Shown: one piece after another, positions 7,562 through 15,400 of the stretch
Numbering within the stretch: the stretch's first letter is position 1
Layout of the letters: each line of letters begins with the position of its first letter
Assembly (NCBI RefSeq): GCF_015163075.1
Contig: NZ_JADDXU010000012.1
Location: forward strand, 186,001-250,000
DNA length: 64,000 nt
Source of the DNA: Streptomyces justiciae
GTDB lineage: Bacteria > Actinomycetota > Actinomycetes > Streptomycetales > Streptomycetaceae
Reading direction: 5' to 3'
Position numbers and translations under genes: made by a program
Notes under the pieces: model-generated
The model's database searches: none
What the model was told of the DNA's origin: nothing
Seen by the model: only the letters and a program-made list of their open reading frames with translations

Positions 7562-7595
7562 AATGCCGGCGCAGCTCCCCAGCTGCGCCGGCATT
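7562..7595 (-). terminator. Intrinsic terminator of the 65-aa membrane protein gene
   Basis: A perfect 15-bp stem (AATGCCGGCGCAGCT, 7562-7576, with its complement 7581-7595) and a CCCC loop. On the minus strand it is followed by GCTTTTC, a short U-rich tail, placing it as the terminator for the gene ending at 7683. Confidence 0.88.
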
Positions 7596-7682
7596 TGTGC
7601 CGTCCGCCGCACCCCCGTCCCCACGGGGTTTCATGGGTGGATGTCCCCGCCCGGACCGCTCTTCCGGGCCTGGGGTCGCCGC

Positions 7683-7880
7683 TCAGCGCCCCAGCATCAC
7701 GCCCACGGACGACGCCTGTGTGGCCACCGTCTCCCAGCCTCCGAAGAGGAGGAAGAGCAGGACCGCAGGAGGAAGGGCCATCAGCGTCGCCACCAAGGGG
7801 TGGCGACGGCCCGTGCGGCGGGGGCGGAACGCGGTGCGCTCCTGTGTGCGGATCATCGTCCGCGGTGCCGTGTGGGCCAT
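7683..7880 (-). CDS. Small membrane protein (65 aa)
   Basis: The ATG at 7880 has an AGGAGAGGG ribosome site directly upstream, which decides this start over the longer frame beginning at 8000. The product begins MAHTAPRTMIRTQERTAFRP, has an Arg-rich basic stretch and one hydrophobic segment (LVATLMALPPAVLLFLLFGG) at about residues 31-50, and ends SVGVMLGR. I do not recognise a family. A single helix after a basic N-terminus suggests an inner-membrane protein with its N-terminus in the cytoplasm. Confidence 0.72.
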   Translation of the reverse strand: MAHTAPRTMIRTQERTAFRPRRTGRRHPLVATLMALPPAVLLFLLFGGWETVATQASSVGVMLGR

Positions 7881-8077
7881 GGTCCCTCTCCTGACCGTTT
7901 CCGTTGTCGTTGGCAGCGGCGGGTGTCTGACCTCGGGGGACGAGTGCTGCACCCGCCGCTTGACCTCAAATCTAGGCGGACGGCGAGCGCCGCACGTCAT
8001 GCCCTCGTACCGATTGCCGGGCCTCCCGGAGGATGAGCCATGACCTGCGGAGTACTCCCCTGGGTGGAGACGGGGAC

Positions 8078-8353
8078 CTAGGTCTCCGGGTCTTCCCGGA
8101 GGGGGCGCCCGGTCTGCCCCGGTTTCTCCGAGCCGTCCTCGCGCGGCACCGGCTGCTCGACCAGCGCCAGGACACGGGTCGCCATGAAGCGGGCGGTCCG
8201 CACGACGGTTCCGCTGCGGGTGACTTCGCTCACTTCCACCACACCTCGGCGGACCGCCGTCTCCACTCGGCGGCCCGCCCTGCTCGCCACCACCTCGTAT
8301 GTGCGCGTCGTGTCCCCTGCGTCCACGACTATCTCCACGCGATCACCCTTCAC
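8078..8353 (-). CDS. Small conserved hypothetical protein (91 aa)
   Basis: The GTG at 8353 is chosen because AAGGGGGAT lies about 9 nt upstream, and the sequence VKGDRVEIVVDAGDTTRTYE has a clean beta-rich start. The longer frame to 8449 lacks a ribosome site. The product alternates short strands (YEVVASRAGRRVETAV, VVEVSEVTRSGTVVRTARF) and ends in a charged tail. I do not recognise a domain. It is divergent from the kinase gene at 8550 and the two share a roughly 200-bp promoter region. Confidence 0.6.
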   Translation of the reverse strand: MKGDRVEIVVDAGDTTRTYEVVASRAGRRVETAVRRGVVEVSEVTRSGTVVRTARFMATRVLALVEQPVPREDGSEKPGQTGRPLREDPET

Positions 8354-8549
8354 GGGTTCAATCCCCCTTCTGTGATGGATGGTTGGGAGAGCGCGCGCGT
8401 CAAAGCCCCGCAGTTCGCGCGCTCCCTGACCACCCCTCAATTCTCCCACCGGGCACTGACAATCCGTCGGGACGAGAGGGCGCGGCCTCTGCGCGCGGGC
8501 GGCCGCATAAACGTAAGCTGTGGCTCGTCACACGGACCGGGCAGCGGGG

Positions 8550-9956
8550 ATGAACATGGCGATGATGCGCCTGAGGCGCGAGGACCCGCGCGTCGTCGGC
8601 TCGTTCAGGCTTCACAGACGGCTCGGCGCGGGCGGTATGGGCGTCGTCTACCTGGGCTCCGACAAGAAGGGGCAGCGGGTCGCGCTGAAAGTGATCCGGC
8701 CCGATCTGGCGGAGGACCAGGAGTTCCGTTCGCGGTTCGCGCGTGAGGTCTCGGCGGCCCGGCGGATCAGGGGTGGTTGTACGGCACGGCTCGTGGCGGC
8801 CGATCTGGACGCCGAGCGGCCGTGGTTCGCCACCCAGTACGTGCCCGGGCCCTCCCTGCACGACAAGGTCGCTGACGAGGGTTCCCTGGTCGCGGCCGAG
8901 GTCGCCGCGATCGGCGCGGCGCTGTCGGAGGGGCTGGTCGCGGTGCACGAGGCCGGTGTGGTGCACCGGGACCTCAAGCCGTCCAACATCCTGCTCTCCC
9001 CCAAGGGTCCGCGGATCATCGACTTCGGCATCGCCTGGGCGACGGGGGCCTCGACGCTCACGCATGTCGGCACCGCCGTCGGTTCGCCCGGCTTTCTCGC
9101 GCCGGAGCAGGTGCGGGGCGCGGCCGTCACTCCGGCCACCGACGTGTTCTCGCTCGGTGCGACGCTGGCGTACGCCTCGATGGGCGACTCGCCCTTCGGG
9201 CACGGCAGTTCCGAGGTGATGCTGTACCGGGTGGTGCACGAGGAGGCGCAGCTGCACGGCGTACCGGACGCTCTTGCTCCGCTCGTGCGTGCCTGTCTCG
9301 CCAAGGACCCCGAGGAGCGGCCCAGCACGCTTCAACTGTCGTTGCGGCTCAAGGAGATCGCCGCGCGGGAGGCGCAGGGGCTTGCCGACGTACGGCCGCC
9401 CGCGCCGCGTGGCGCCGACGCGGACCGGCCCGCCGGGCGGGTCACCGAAAGCTATTCCGACCCGCAGCGGGTGCAGCAGCGGCGGCCTCAGGGGGCGCAG
9501 CCGGGGCCCACGCAGCGCACTCCGGCGCCGCGGGGTGGTACGCCGTCGTCCTCGCGCGGGCCCGCTCCGTCGCGGAACGGGACGCCGTCGCGGGGTGGTG
9601 GCCCCACGTCCCGGTCGGGTGCCCGGCCGACGCCCGCCTCGCGGAACACGACGCGGTCCGGCGGCGGGAGCCGTCCGGCGCCGCGCAGTGGGACGGGGCG
9701 TCCGGCGCCCAGGACCACGGGGACGGGCCGGCGGCCCGCCAATCCGCGGCTGCTGCGGCAGCGGCTGTTCGTGTTCGTGGTCGTGACCCTGCTGGTGGCG
9801 CTCGGCATCGCCGCGGCGCAGGGGTGTCAGGGGCCGGCGCGGGGCATCGGCGACGACCGTGATGTCGTACGGCAGGAGTGGGTGCACCACCCGCCGCTGG
9901 ACGAGGGGAAGTTGATGTCCGAGCGGTTCGAGTCGACGTTGGAGACGTCCGACTGA
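8550..9956 (+). CDS. Membrane-anchored Ser/Thr protein kinase (Hanks type)
   Basis: A 468-residue protein. Residues about 18-275 are a Hanks-type kinase: glycine loop LGAGGMGVVY (25-34), ATP lysine VALK (K47), catalytic loop VVHRDLKPSNIL (D141), IIDFG (D158) and FLAPEQV. Residues about 285-400 are a Pro/Arg/Ser/Gly-rich linker with repeated RxGTPS-like segments, then one membrane helix (RLFVFVVVTLLVALGIAAA, about 405-424) and a 45-residue outer tail. It lacks PASTA repeats, so the extracellular part is very small. It phosphorylates proteins in signalling; targets are unknown. The ATG at 8550 follows GCGGGG; an ATG at 8556 is also possible. Confidence 0.92.
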   Translation: MNMAMMRLRREDPRVVGSFRLHRRLGAGGMGVVYLGSDKKGQRVALKVIRPDLAEDQEFRSRFAREVSAARRIRGGCTARLVAADLDAERPWFATQYVPGPSLHDKVADEGSLVAAEVAAIGAALSEGLVAVHEAGVVHRDLKPSNILLSPKGPRIIDFGIAWATGASTLTHVGTAVGSPGFLAPEQVRGAAVTPATDVFSLGATLAYASMGDSPFGHGSSEVMLYRVVHEEAQLHGVPDALAPLVRACLAKDPEERPSTLQLSLRLKEIAAREAQGLADVRPPAPRGADADRPAGRVTESYSDPQRVQQRRPQGAQPGPTQRTPAPRGGTPSSSRGPAPSRNGTPSRGGGPTSRSGARPTPASRNTTRSGGGSRPAPRSGTGRPAPRTTGTGRRPANPRLLRQRLFVFVVVTLLVALGIAAAQGCQGPARGIGDDRDVVRQEWVHHPPLDEGKLMSERFESTLETSD

Positions 9957-9965
9957 GGCGTGGGC

Positions 9966-10784
9966 CTACAGTTCGGGGCGGCCCGTGGCCACCGCGTAGA
10001 AGGCGACCGCTGCTGCCGCGCCGACGTTGAGGGAGTCGACGCCGTGGGCCATCGGGATGCGGACCCATTCGTCGGCGGCGACCAGGGCCTGGGTGGAGAG
10101 GCCGTCGCCCTCCGCGCCGAGCATCAGGGCGACCCGGTCCATCTTGTGCGGGGCGGCCTCGTCGAGGGTCTTGGCCTTCTCGTCCGGGGTGAGGGCGAGG
10201 AGCGTGAAGCCGGCCTCGCGGACCGACTCCAGGCTCTTGGGCCAGGTGTCGAGACGGGCGTAGGGGACGGAGAAGACCGCGCCCATCGAGACCTTCACAC
10301 TGCGGCGGTAGAGCGGGTCCGCGCAGTCGGGCGACAGCAGGACGGCGTCCATGCCGAGCGCTGCCGCCGAGCGGAAGATCGCGCCGATGTTGGTGTGGTC
10401 GTTGACCGACTCCATGACCACGACCCGGCGGGCCGTCTGGAGCAGGTCGGTCGCCGTCGGGAGCGGCTTGCGCTGCATGGAGGCGAGCGCGCCGCGGTGC
10501 ACGTGGTAGCCGGTGACCTGCTCGGCGAGCTCCGGGCTGACGGCGTAGACCGGCGCCGGGAGCTCGTCGATGACGTCGCGCATGACGTCGACCCACTTGG
10601 CGGACAGCAGCATCGAACGCATCTCGTACCCGGCGTCCTTGGCCCGTCTGATGACCTTCTCGCCCTCGGCGATGAACAGGCCCTCGGCCGGTTCGCGCTT
10701 GCGGCGCAGCTCCACGTCGGTCAGGCCTGTGTAGTCGCGCAGGCGCGGGTCGTCGGGATCGTCGACGGTGATGAGATCGGCCAC
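9966..10784 (-). CDS. SpoU/TrmH-family RNA 2'-O-methyltransferase
   Basis: A 272-residue SPOUT methyltransferase. The N-terminal substrate-binding part includes EPAEGLFIAEGEKVIRRA. The knotted C-terminal domain contains the three SpoU motifs: ESVNDHTNIGAIFRSAAALG (motif 1), LMLGAEGDGLS (motif 2) and IPMAHGVDSLNVGAAAAVAF (motif 3). It should methylate a ribose 2'-OH in rRNA or tRNA using S-adenosylmethionine; the site is not predictable, although the arrangement is like 23S rRNA methylases, including thiostrepton-type enzymes. It is convergent with the kinase with only 9 bp between stops. Confidence 0.9.
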   Translation of the reverse strand: MADLITVDDPDDPRLRDYTGLTDVELRRKREPAEGLFIAEGEKVIRRAKDAGYEMRSMLLSAKWVDVMRDVIDELPAPVYAVSPELAEQVTGYHVHRGALASMQRKPLPTATDLLQTARRVVVMESVNDHTNIGAIFRSAAALGMDAVLLSPDCADPLYRRSVKVSMGAVFSVPYARLDTWPKSLESVREAGFTLLALTPDEKAKTLDEAAPHKMDRVALMLGAEGDGLSTQALVAADEWVRIPMAHGVDSLNVGAAAAVAFYAVATGRPEL

Positions 10785-10848
10785 AGGGTGATACTGCCTT
10801 GCTCTGGGTGCGGTGCCAACGGCTCGGTACGAGTTGGGTTACCCCGGG

Positions 10849-12081
10849 TTACGCGGATGTCTGCGGGCCTACGCCGACGACCGCGCCGATGACGATCACC
10901 GCCGGGGGCTTCACATCCTCCCGTACGACCGTCTCGCCGACCGTCGCGAGGGTGGCGTCCACGCGGCGCTGGGCGGCGGTGGTGCCCTCCTGGACGAGGG
11001 CGACCGGGGTGTCCGCCGGCTTGCCGTGGGCCACGAGCGTCTCGGCGATCTTTCCGATCTTGTCGACGCCCATGAGGATGACGAGGGTGCCGGTGAGCTT
11101 GGCCAACGACGGCCAGTCCACCAGGGAGCGCTCGTCGTCAGGGGCGACATGGCCGCTGACCACCGTGAACTCGTGTGCGACACCGCGGTGGGTGACCGGG
11201 ATGCCGGCCGCGCCCGGGACGGAGATCGAGCTGGAGATGCCGGGGACGACGGTGCACGGGATGCCGGCCTCGGCGAGGGCGTGCAGCTCCTCCATGCCAC
11301 GGCCGAAGACGTAGGGGTCGCCGCCCTTCAGGCGTACGACCGACTTGCCCTGCTTGGCGTGCTCGATCAGCGCGTTGTTGATGGCCTCCTGGGCCATGAA
11401 ACGGCCGTACGGGATCTTCGCCGCGTCGATCACCTCGACGTGCGGCGGGAGTTCGGCGAGGAGGTCGCGGGGGCCGAGGCGGTCGGCGATGACGACGTCG
11501 GCCTCGGCGAGGAGGCGGCGGCCGCGGACCGTGATGAGGTCCGGGTCGCCGGGGCCGCCGCCGACGAGGGCGACGCCCGCGGTGCGGGTGCGGTGGTGGG
11601 GGGCGACGAGGGTGCCGTCGCGCAGGCCCTCGACGACCGCGTCGCGGATGGCGGCGGTGTGGCGGGGGTCGCGGCCGCGCGCGTCGGTGGTGAGGACCGC
11701 GACGGTGACGCCTTCGCTGTGGCCGGTGGCGGGGGTCCAGGCGGTGGCCTGGTCGGCGTCGTCGGAGCGGACGCACCAGACGCGGTGCGTCTCAGCTTCG
11801 GCGGAGGCCGCGGTGTTCGCCTCGGTGTCGCTGGTGGCGATGAGGGCGTACCAGGCGTCGGCGAGGTCGCCGGTCGCGTAAGGGCGTCGCTCCCAGGTGA
11901 TCTCGCCCGCGTCCGCCATGGCTTCGACGGAGGGGGTCGCCTCGGGGGACACGAGGAGGATGTCCGCGCCCGCTGCGATCAGGGCCGGGAGGCGGCGCTG
12001 GGCGACCTGGCCGCCGCCGAGGACGACGACCTTGCGGCCGGTGAGGCGGAGGCCTACGGGGTAGGCGGGGTTTTCGGCCAT
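10849..12081 (-). CDS. cysG: Siroheme synthase: precorrin-2 dehydrogenase fused to uroporphyrinogen-III methyltransferase
   Basis: A 410-residue fusion. Residues 1-150 form an NAD-binding precorrin-2 dehydrogenase/ferrochelatase-like domain (GRKVVVLGGGQVAQRRLPAL, then ATSDTEANTA). Residues about 165-405 are the SUMT domain (VALVGGGPGDPDLITVRG, VVRLKGGDPYVFGRG, VVPGISSSISVPGAAGIPVT). It methylates uroporphyrinogen III at C2 and C7 and oxidises precorrin-2, feeding siroheme and cobalamin. The central part of the CysG_A dimerisation domain looks short compared with the 457-residue E. coli protein. The ATG at 12081 has AGAGGAG upstream. It lies downstream of the cobT fusion in the same direction. 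Confidence 0.92.
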   Translation of the reverse strand: MAENPAYPVGLRLTGRKVVVLGGGQVAQRRLPALIAAGADILLVSPEATPSVEAMADAGEITWERRPYATGDLADAWYALIATSDTEANTAASAEAETHRVWCVRSDDADQATAWTPATGHSEGVTVAVLTTDARGRDPRHTAAIRDAVVEGLRDGTLVAPHHRTRTAGVALVGGGPGDPDLITVRGRRLLAEADVVIADRLGPRDLLAELPPHVEVIDAAKIPYGRFMAQEAINNALIEHAKQGKSVVRLKGGDPYVFGRGMEELHALAEAGIPCTVVPGISSSISVPGAAGIPVTHRGVAHEFTVVSGHVAPDDERSLVDWPSLAKLTGTLVILMGVDKIGKIAETLVAHGKPADTPVALVQEGTTAAQRRVDATLATVGETVVREDVKPPAVIVIGAVVGVGPQTSA

Positions 12082-12240
12082 GAGGGTGCGGCTCCTCTGG
12101 GGGCTTGGCGGGGGCCCTGACGTGCGGATTTTACGCGGCGGGCGGGGGAAGCGGCTCAGGTGTCCGGTGGCTGAGCGTCGTTGGCGGGTGCACGGCGGGG
12201 ACTTTCTCGCCCCCGCCGCCCCTACCCGTCCCATCCTCCA

Positions 12241-12401
12241 GGGGCTGCCGCCCCTTCGACCCCGCCTCCTGGGGGCTGCGCCCCCAGACCCCCATCGGCC
12301 CTGAACGGGCCTCGTCCTCAAACGCCGGACGGGCTGAAAGAAACGGGTGGGTGGGGATCAGGGCGGCAAACCCACGTCCTCTAACGCCGGACGGGCTGAA
12401 A
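12241..12401. repeat. Streptomyces-type intergenic repeat block (330-bp gene-free gap)
   Basis: The gap between cysG and the cobT fusion holds two hairpins (GGGGCTGCCGCCCC at 12241-12254 and TGGGGGCTGCGCCCCCA at 12270-12286) and two direct copies of an ACGCCGGACGGGCTGAAA unit (about 12317-12335 and 12383-12401). These words recur in intergenic DNA across Streptomyces in my knowledge. No gene is visible here. Confidence 0.7.
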
Positions 12402-12411
12402 GCGGTGACCG

Positions 12412-15400
12412 CTACTTCTCAGTCACCCCCGCCGAGTCGAACGTCGCCACCTCGTGCATCGCCCGGGCCGTGCTCTGGACCAGAGGGAGGGCCAGGAGGG
12501 CGCCGGTGCCTTCGCCGAGGCGGAGGTCGAGGTCGACCAGGGGGCGCAGGCCCAGCTTGTTCAGGGCGGCCACGTGGCCGGGCTCGGCGCTGCGGTGGCC
12601 CGCGATGCAGGCCGCGAGGACCTCGGGGGCGATCGCGCGGGCGACCAACGCGGCGGCGCCGGCGCTGACGCCGTCCAGGATCACCGGGGTGCGCAGAGAG
12701 GCGCCGCCCAGGAGGAGGCCGACCATCGCCGCGTGTTCGAAGCCGCCGATCGCCGCGAGGACGCCGATCGGGTCGGCCGGGTCCGGCTGGTGGACCTCGA
12801 TGGCACGGCGGACGACCTCGGTCTTGCGGGCGAGGGTCTCGTCGTTGATGCCGGTGCCACGGCCCGTCACCTCGGCCGGGTCGGTGTCCGTGAAGACCGA
12901 GATCAGGGCCGCGGACGCCGTCGTGTTCGCGATACCCATCTCGCCCGTCAGCAGTGCCTTGTTGCCGGCCGCCACCAGGTCACGGGCCGTCTCGATACCG
13001 ACCTCGATGGCCTGCTTGGCCTCCTCGCGGGTCATCGCGGGGCCGGCGGTCATGTCGGACGTGCCCGCGCGCACCTTGCGGGGCAGCAGACCGGGGGTGG
13101 CGGGGAGGTCGGCCGCGACGCCTACGTCCACCACACAGACCTCGGCGCCCACCTGGCTCGCGAACGCGTTGCAGACCGCGCCGCCGCCGAGGAAGTTGGC
13201 CACCATCTGGGCCGTCACCTCCTGCGGCCAGGGGGTGACGCCCTGGGCGTGCACGCCGTGGTCGCCGGCGAAGATCGCGACGGCCGCGGGCTCCGGGATC
13301 GGCGGCGGGCACTGGCGGGAGAGCCCGGACAGCTGCGCGGAGATGATCTCCAGCATCCCGAGCGCGCCGGCCGGCTTGGTCATCCGCTTCTGCCGCTCCC
13401 ACGCCTCGCCGAGCGCCTTCGCGTCCAGCGGGCGGATCTGCGCGACGGTCTCGGCGAGCAGGTCGTGCGGCTCCTCGCCGGGCAGGGCGCGACGGCCGTA
13501 CGTCTCCTCGTGCACGACCCACGACAGCGGGCGGCGCTTGGACCAGCCGGCCTGCATCAGCTCGGGCTCGTCCGGGAACTCGTCGACGTACCCGACGCAC
13601 AGGTAGGCGATGACTTCGAGGTGCTCAGGCAGGCCGAGCGCGCGGACCATCTCGCGCTCGTCGAAGAAGCTGACCCAGCCGACGCCGAGGCCCTCGGCGC
13701 GGGCGGCGAGCCAGAGGTTCTCGACGGCGAGGGCGGCGGAGTACGGCGCCATCTGGGGCTGGGTGTGGCGGCCCAGGGTGTGGCGGCCGCCGCGGGTCGG
13801 GTCGGCGGTGACGACGATGTTCACCGGGGTGTCGAGGATGGCCTCGATCTTCAGTTCCTTGAACTGCTTCGCGCGGCCCTTGGGGAGGGACTTGGCGTAC
13901 GCGTCGCGCTGGCGCATCGCCAACTCGTGCATGCTGCGCCGGGTGTCGGCGGAGCGGATGACGACGAAGTCCCACGGCTGCGAGTGGCCCACGGACGGGG
14001 CCGTGTGGGCCGCCTCCAGGACGCGGAGCAGCACCTCGTGCGGGATGGGGTCGCTGCGGAAGCCGTTGCGGATGTCGCGGCGCTCGCGCATGACCTTGAG
14101 GACGGCCTCGCGCTCGGCATCGTCGTAGGCGGGCGCGGCCGGGCCGGTGGACTGACGTACTTCTTCCACGGTGGCCGTGCTTTCTTCCTGATCGGCGGCC
14201 CGGGTGTCCAGGTCGTCGGCGTTCTGTACGAGTTCTGCTTCTGCTTCGGCTTCGGCGAGTTCGGGGGTGTCGCCGTCTCGGGGGGCGGGGACGGCGGGTT
14301 GGCCCTGAGCCGGGGGGGCCTCGGTCGCGCCGGTCCCGGGCGTCTGCGCGGCCTGTGTGGGCTCCACGGCTTCCGTCGCTTCCGTGGGGAGGACGAGCGG
14401 CTGCGGCGGGGTGGGGGCCAGATGCGGTGTGGTCGGCACCGAACCCTCCACCGGGACGAACTGTCCCATGGGCTGGTCGGGGTGAGCGGCCAGCGGGGCG
14501 CCGGGCGCGAGGTCCGGGGCGGCCGAAGTCTGTGCGGGCGTGGCCTGGTCCATGAACAGGACCTGGGGGCCTGCGGGTTGGGCGATGAGTGCGTGCGGGG
14601 GCGAGGGCTGGGGCGGCTGCGGGGCGGCCGGGGCCTGTGCGGAGGCCGCCTGGAGATCGGCGGGGTGGGCCGCGTCCGCCAGGGGGGCGGGAGCCGGTGC
14701 GTCCAGGGGGGTTGCTGCCGGGGTGTCCGGCGTGTGGGACGGGGTGACCGCGTTGTGAGATGCGGTGGCGTCGTCCGGCTGAGCTGCGGATTCCGCCGAC
14801 TGCTCGGTCTGCGCCTGTGTGATGTCCGCGGGGGCGGGCAACGGCTCGGTGGCGGGGGCGACTTCGGCCGGTGGTTCTACGACGGTGGCCTCGGCGGTGG
14901 CAACAGGTTCGGCGGGCGCGGCTGGGGCGCCCTCCGGCTGCGCGAGCTGGTCGGTGGCCGCTGCGGCAGCCTCGGGGCCGGTGGCTAGCGCGGTCTCCGC
15001 CGCGGGCTGCTCCACGTCTGCCTCCGGCGGGGCCGATACGGCTTCGGGGGTGACTGCTTCGGGGGCGGGAGCCGTGGGCACGGTGGCCTCGGGCCCGGCG
15101 ATAGCAGGTGCGGTCCCTTCGGGCGTTACGGCGTCCGGGTCGGAGACGTCAGGCGCGACGGTCTGTCCTGCGGCAGCGGCGACCTCGGCCACCTCGATGG
15201 CCTCAGCAACCGGGGTCTGCTCGGTCTCAGACGCCGGCGCCTCCTGAGGCTGCGGCGCGAGTGCCTCCCCGGCCTCGGCCGCCTCCGACGCGACCGGCGG
15301 CTCGACGCCCTGAGCGGCGTCTACGACGGGCTGCTCCGCGACGCCACCCACGGCACCGGAAACGTCCGCACCGCCGGTCTCGGACACCGCAGCCGGAGCC

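Noticed and set aside
7597..8043. 148-aa plus-strand frame
   Set aside because: Overlaps the 65-aa membrane protein on the opposite strand, which has a clear ribosome site and terminator.
12454..14988. 844-aa plus-strand frame antisense to cobT fusion
   Set aside because: High-GC codon bias keeps the antisense frame open; its sequence (HRPGRALDQREGQEGAG type) is compositional and shows no fold, while the minus-strand frame has BluB and CobT motifs.
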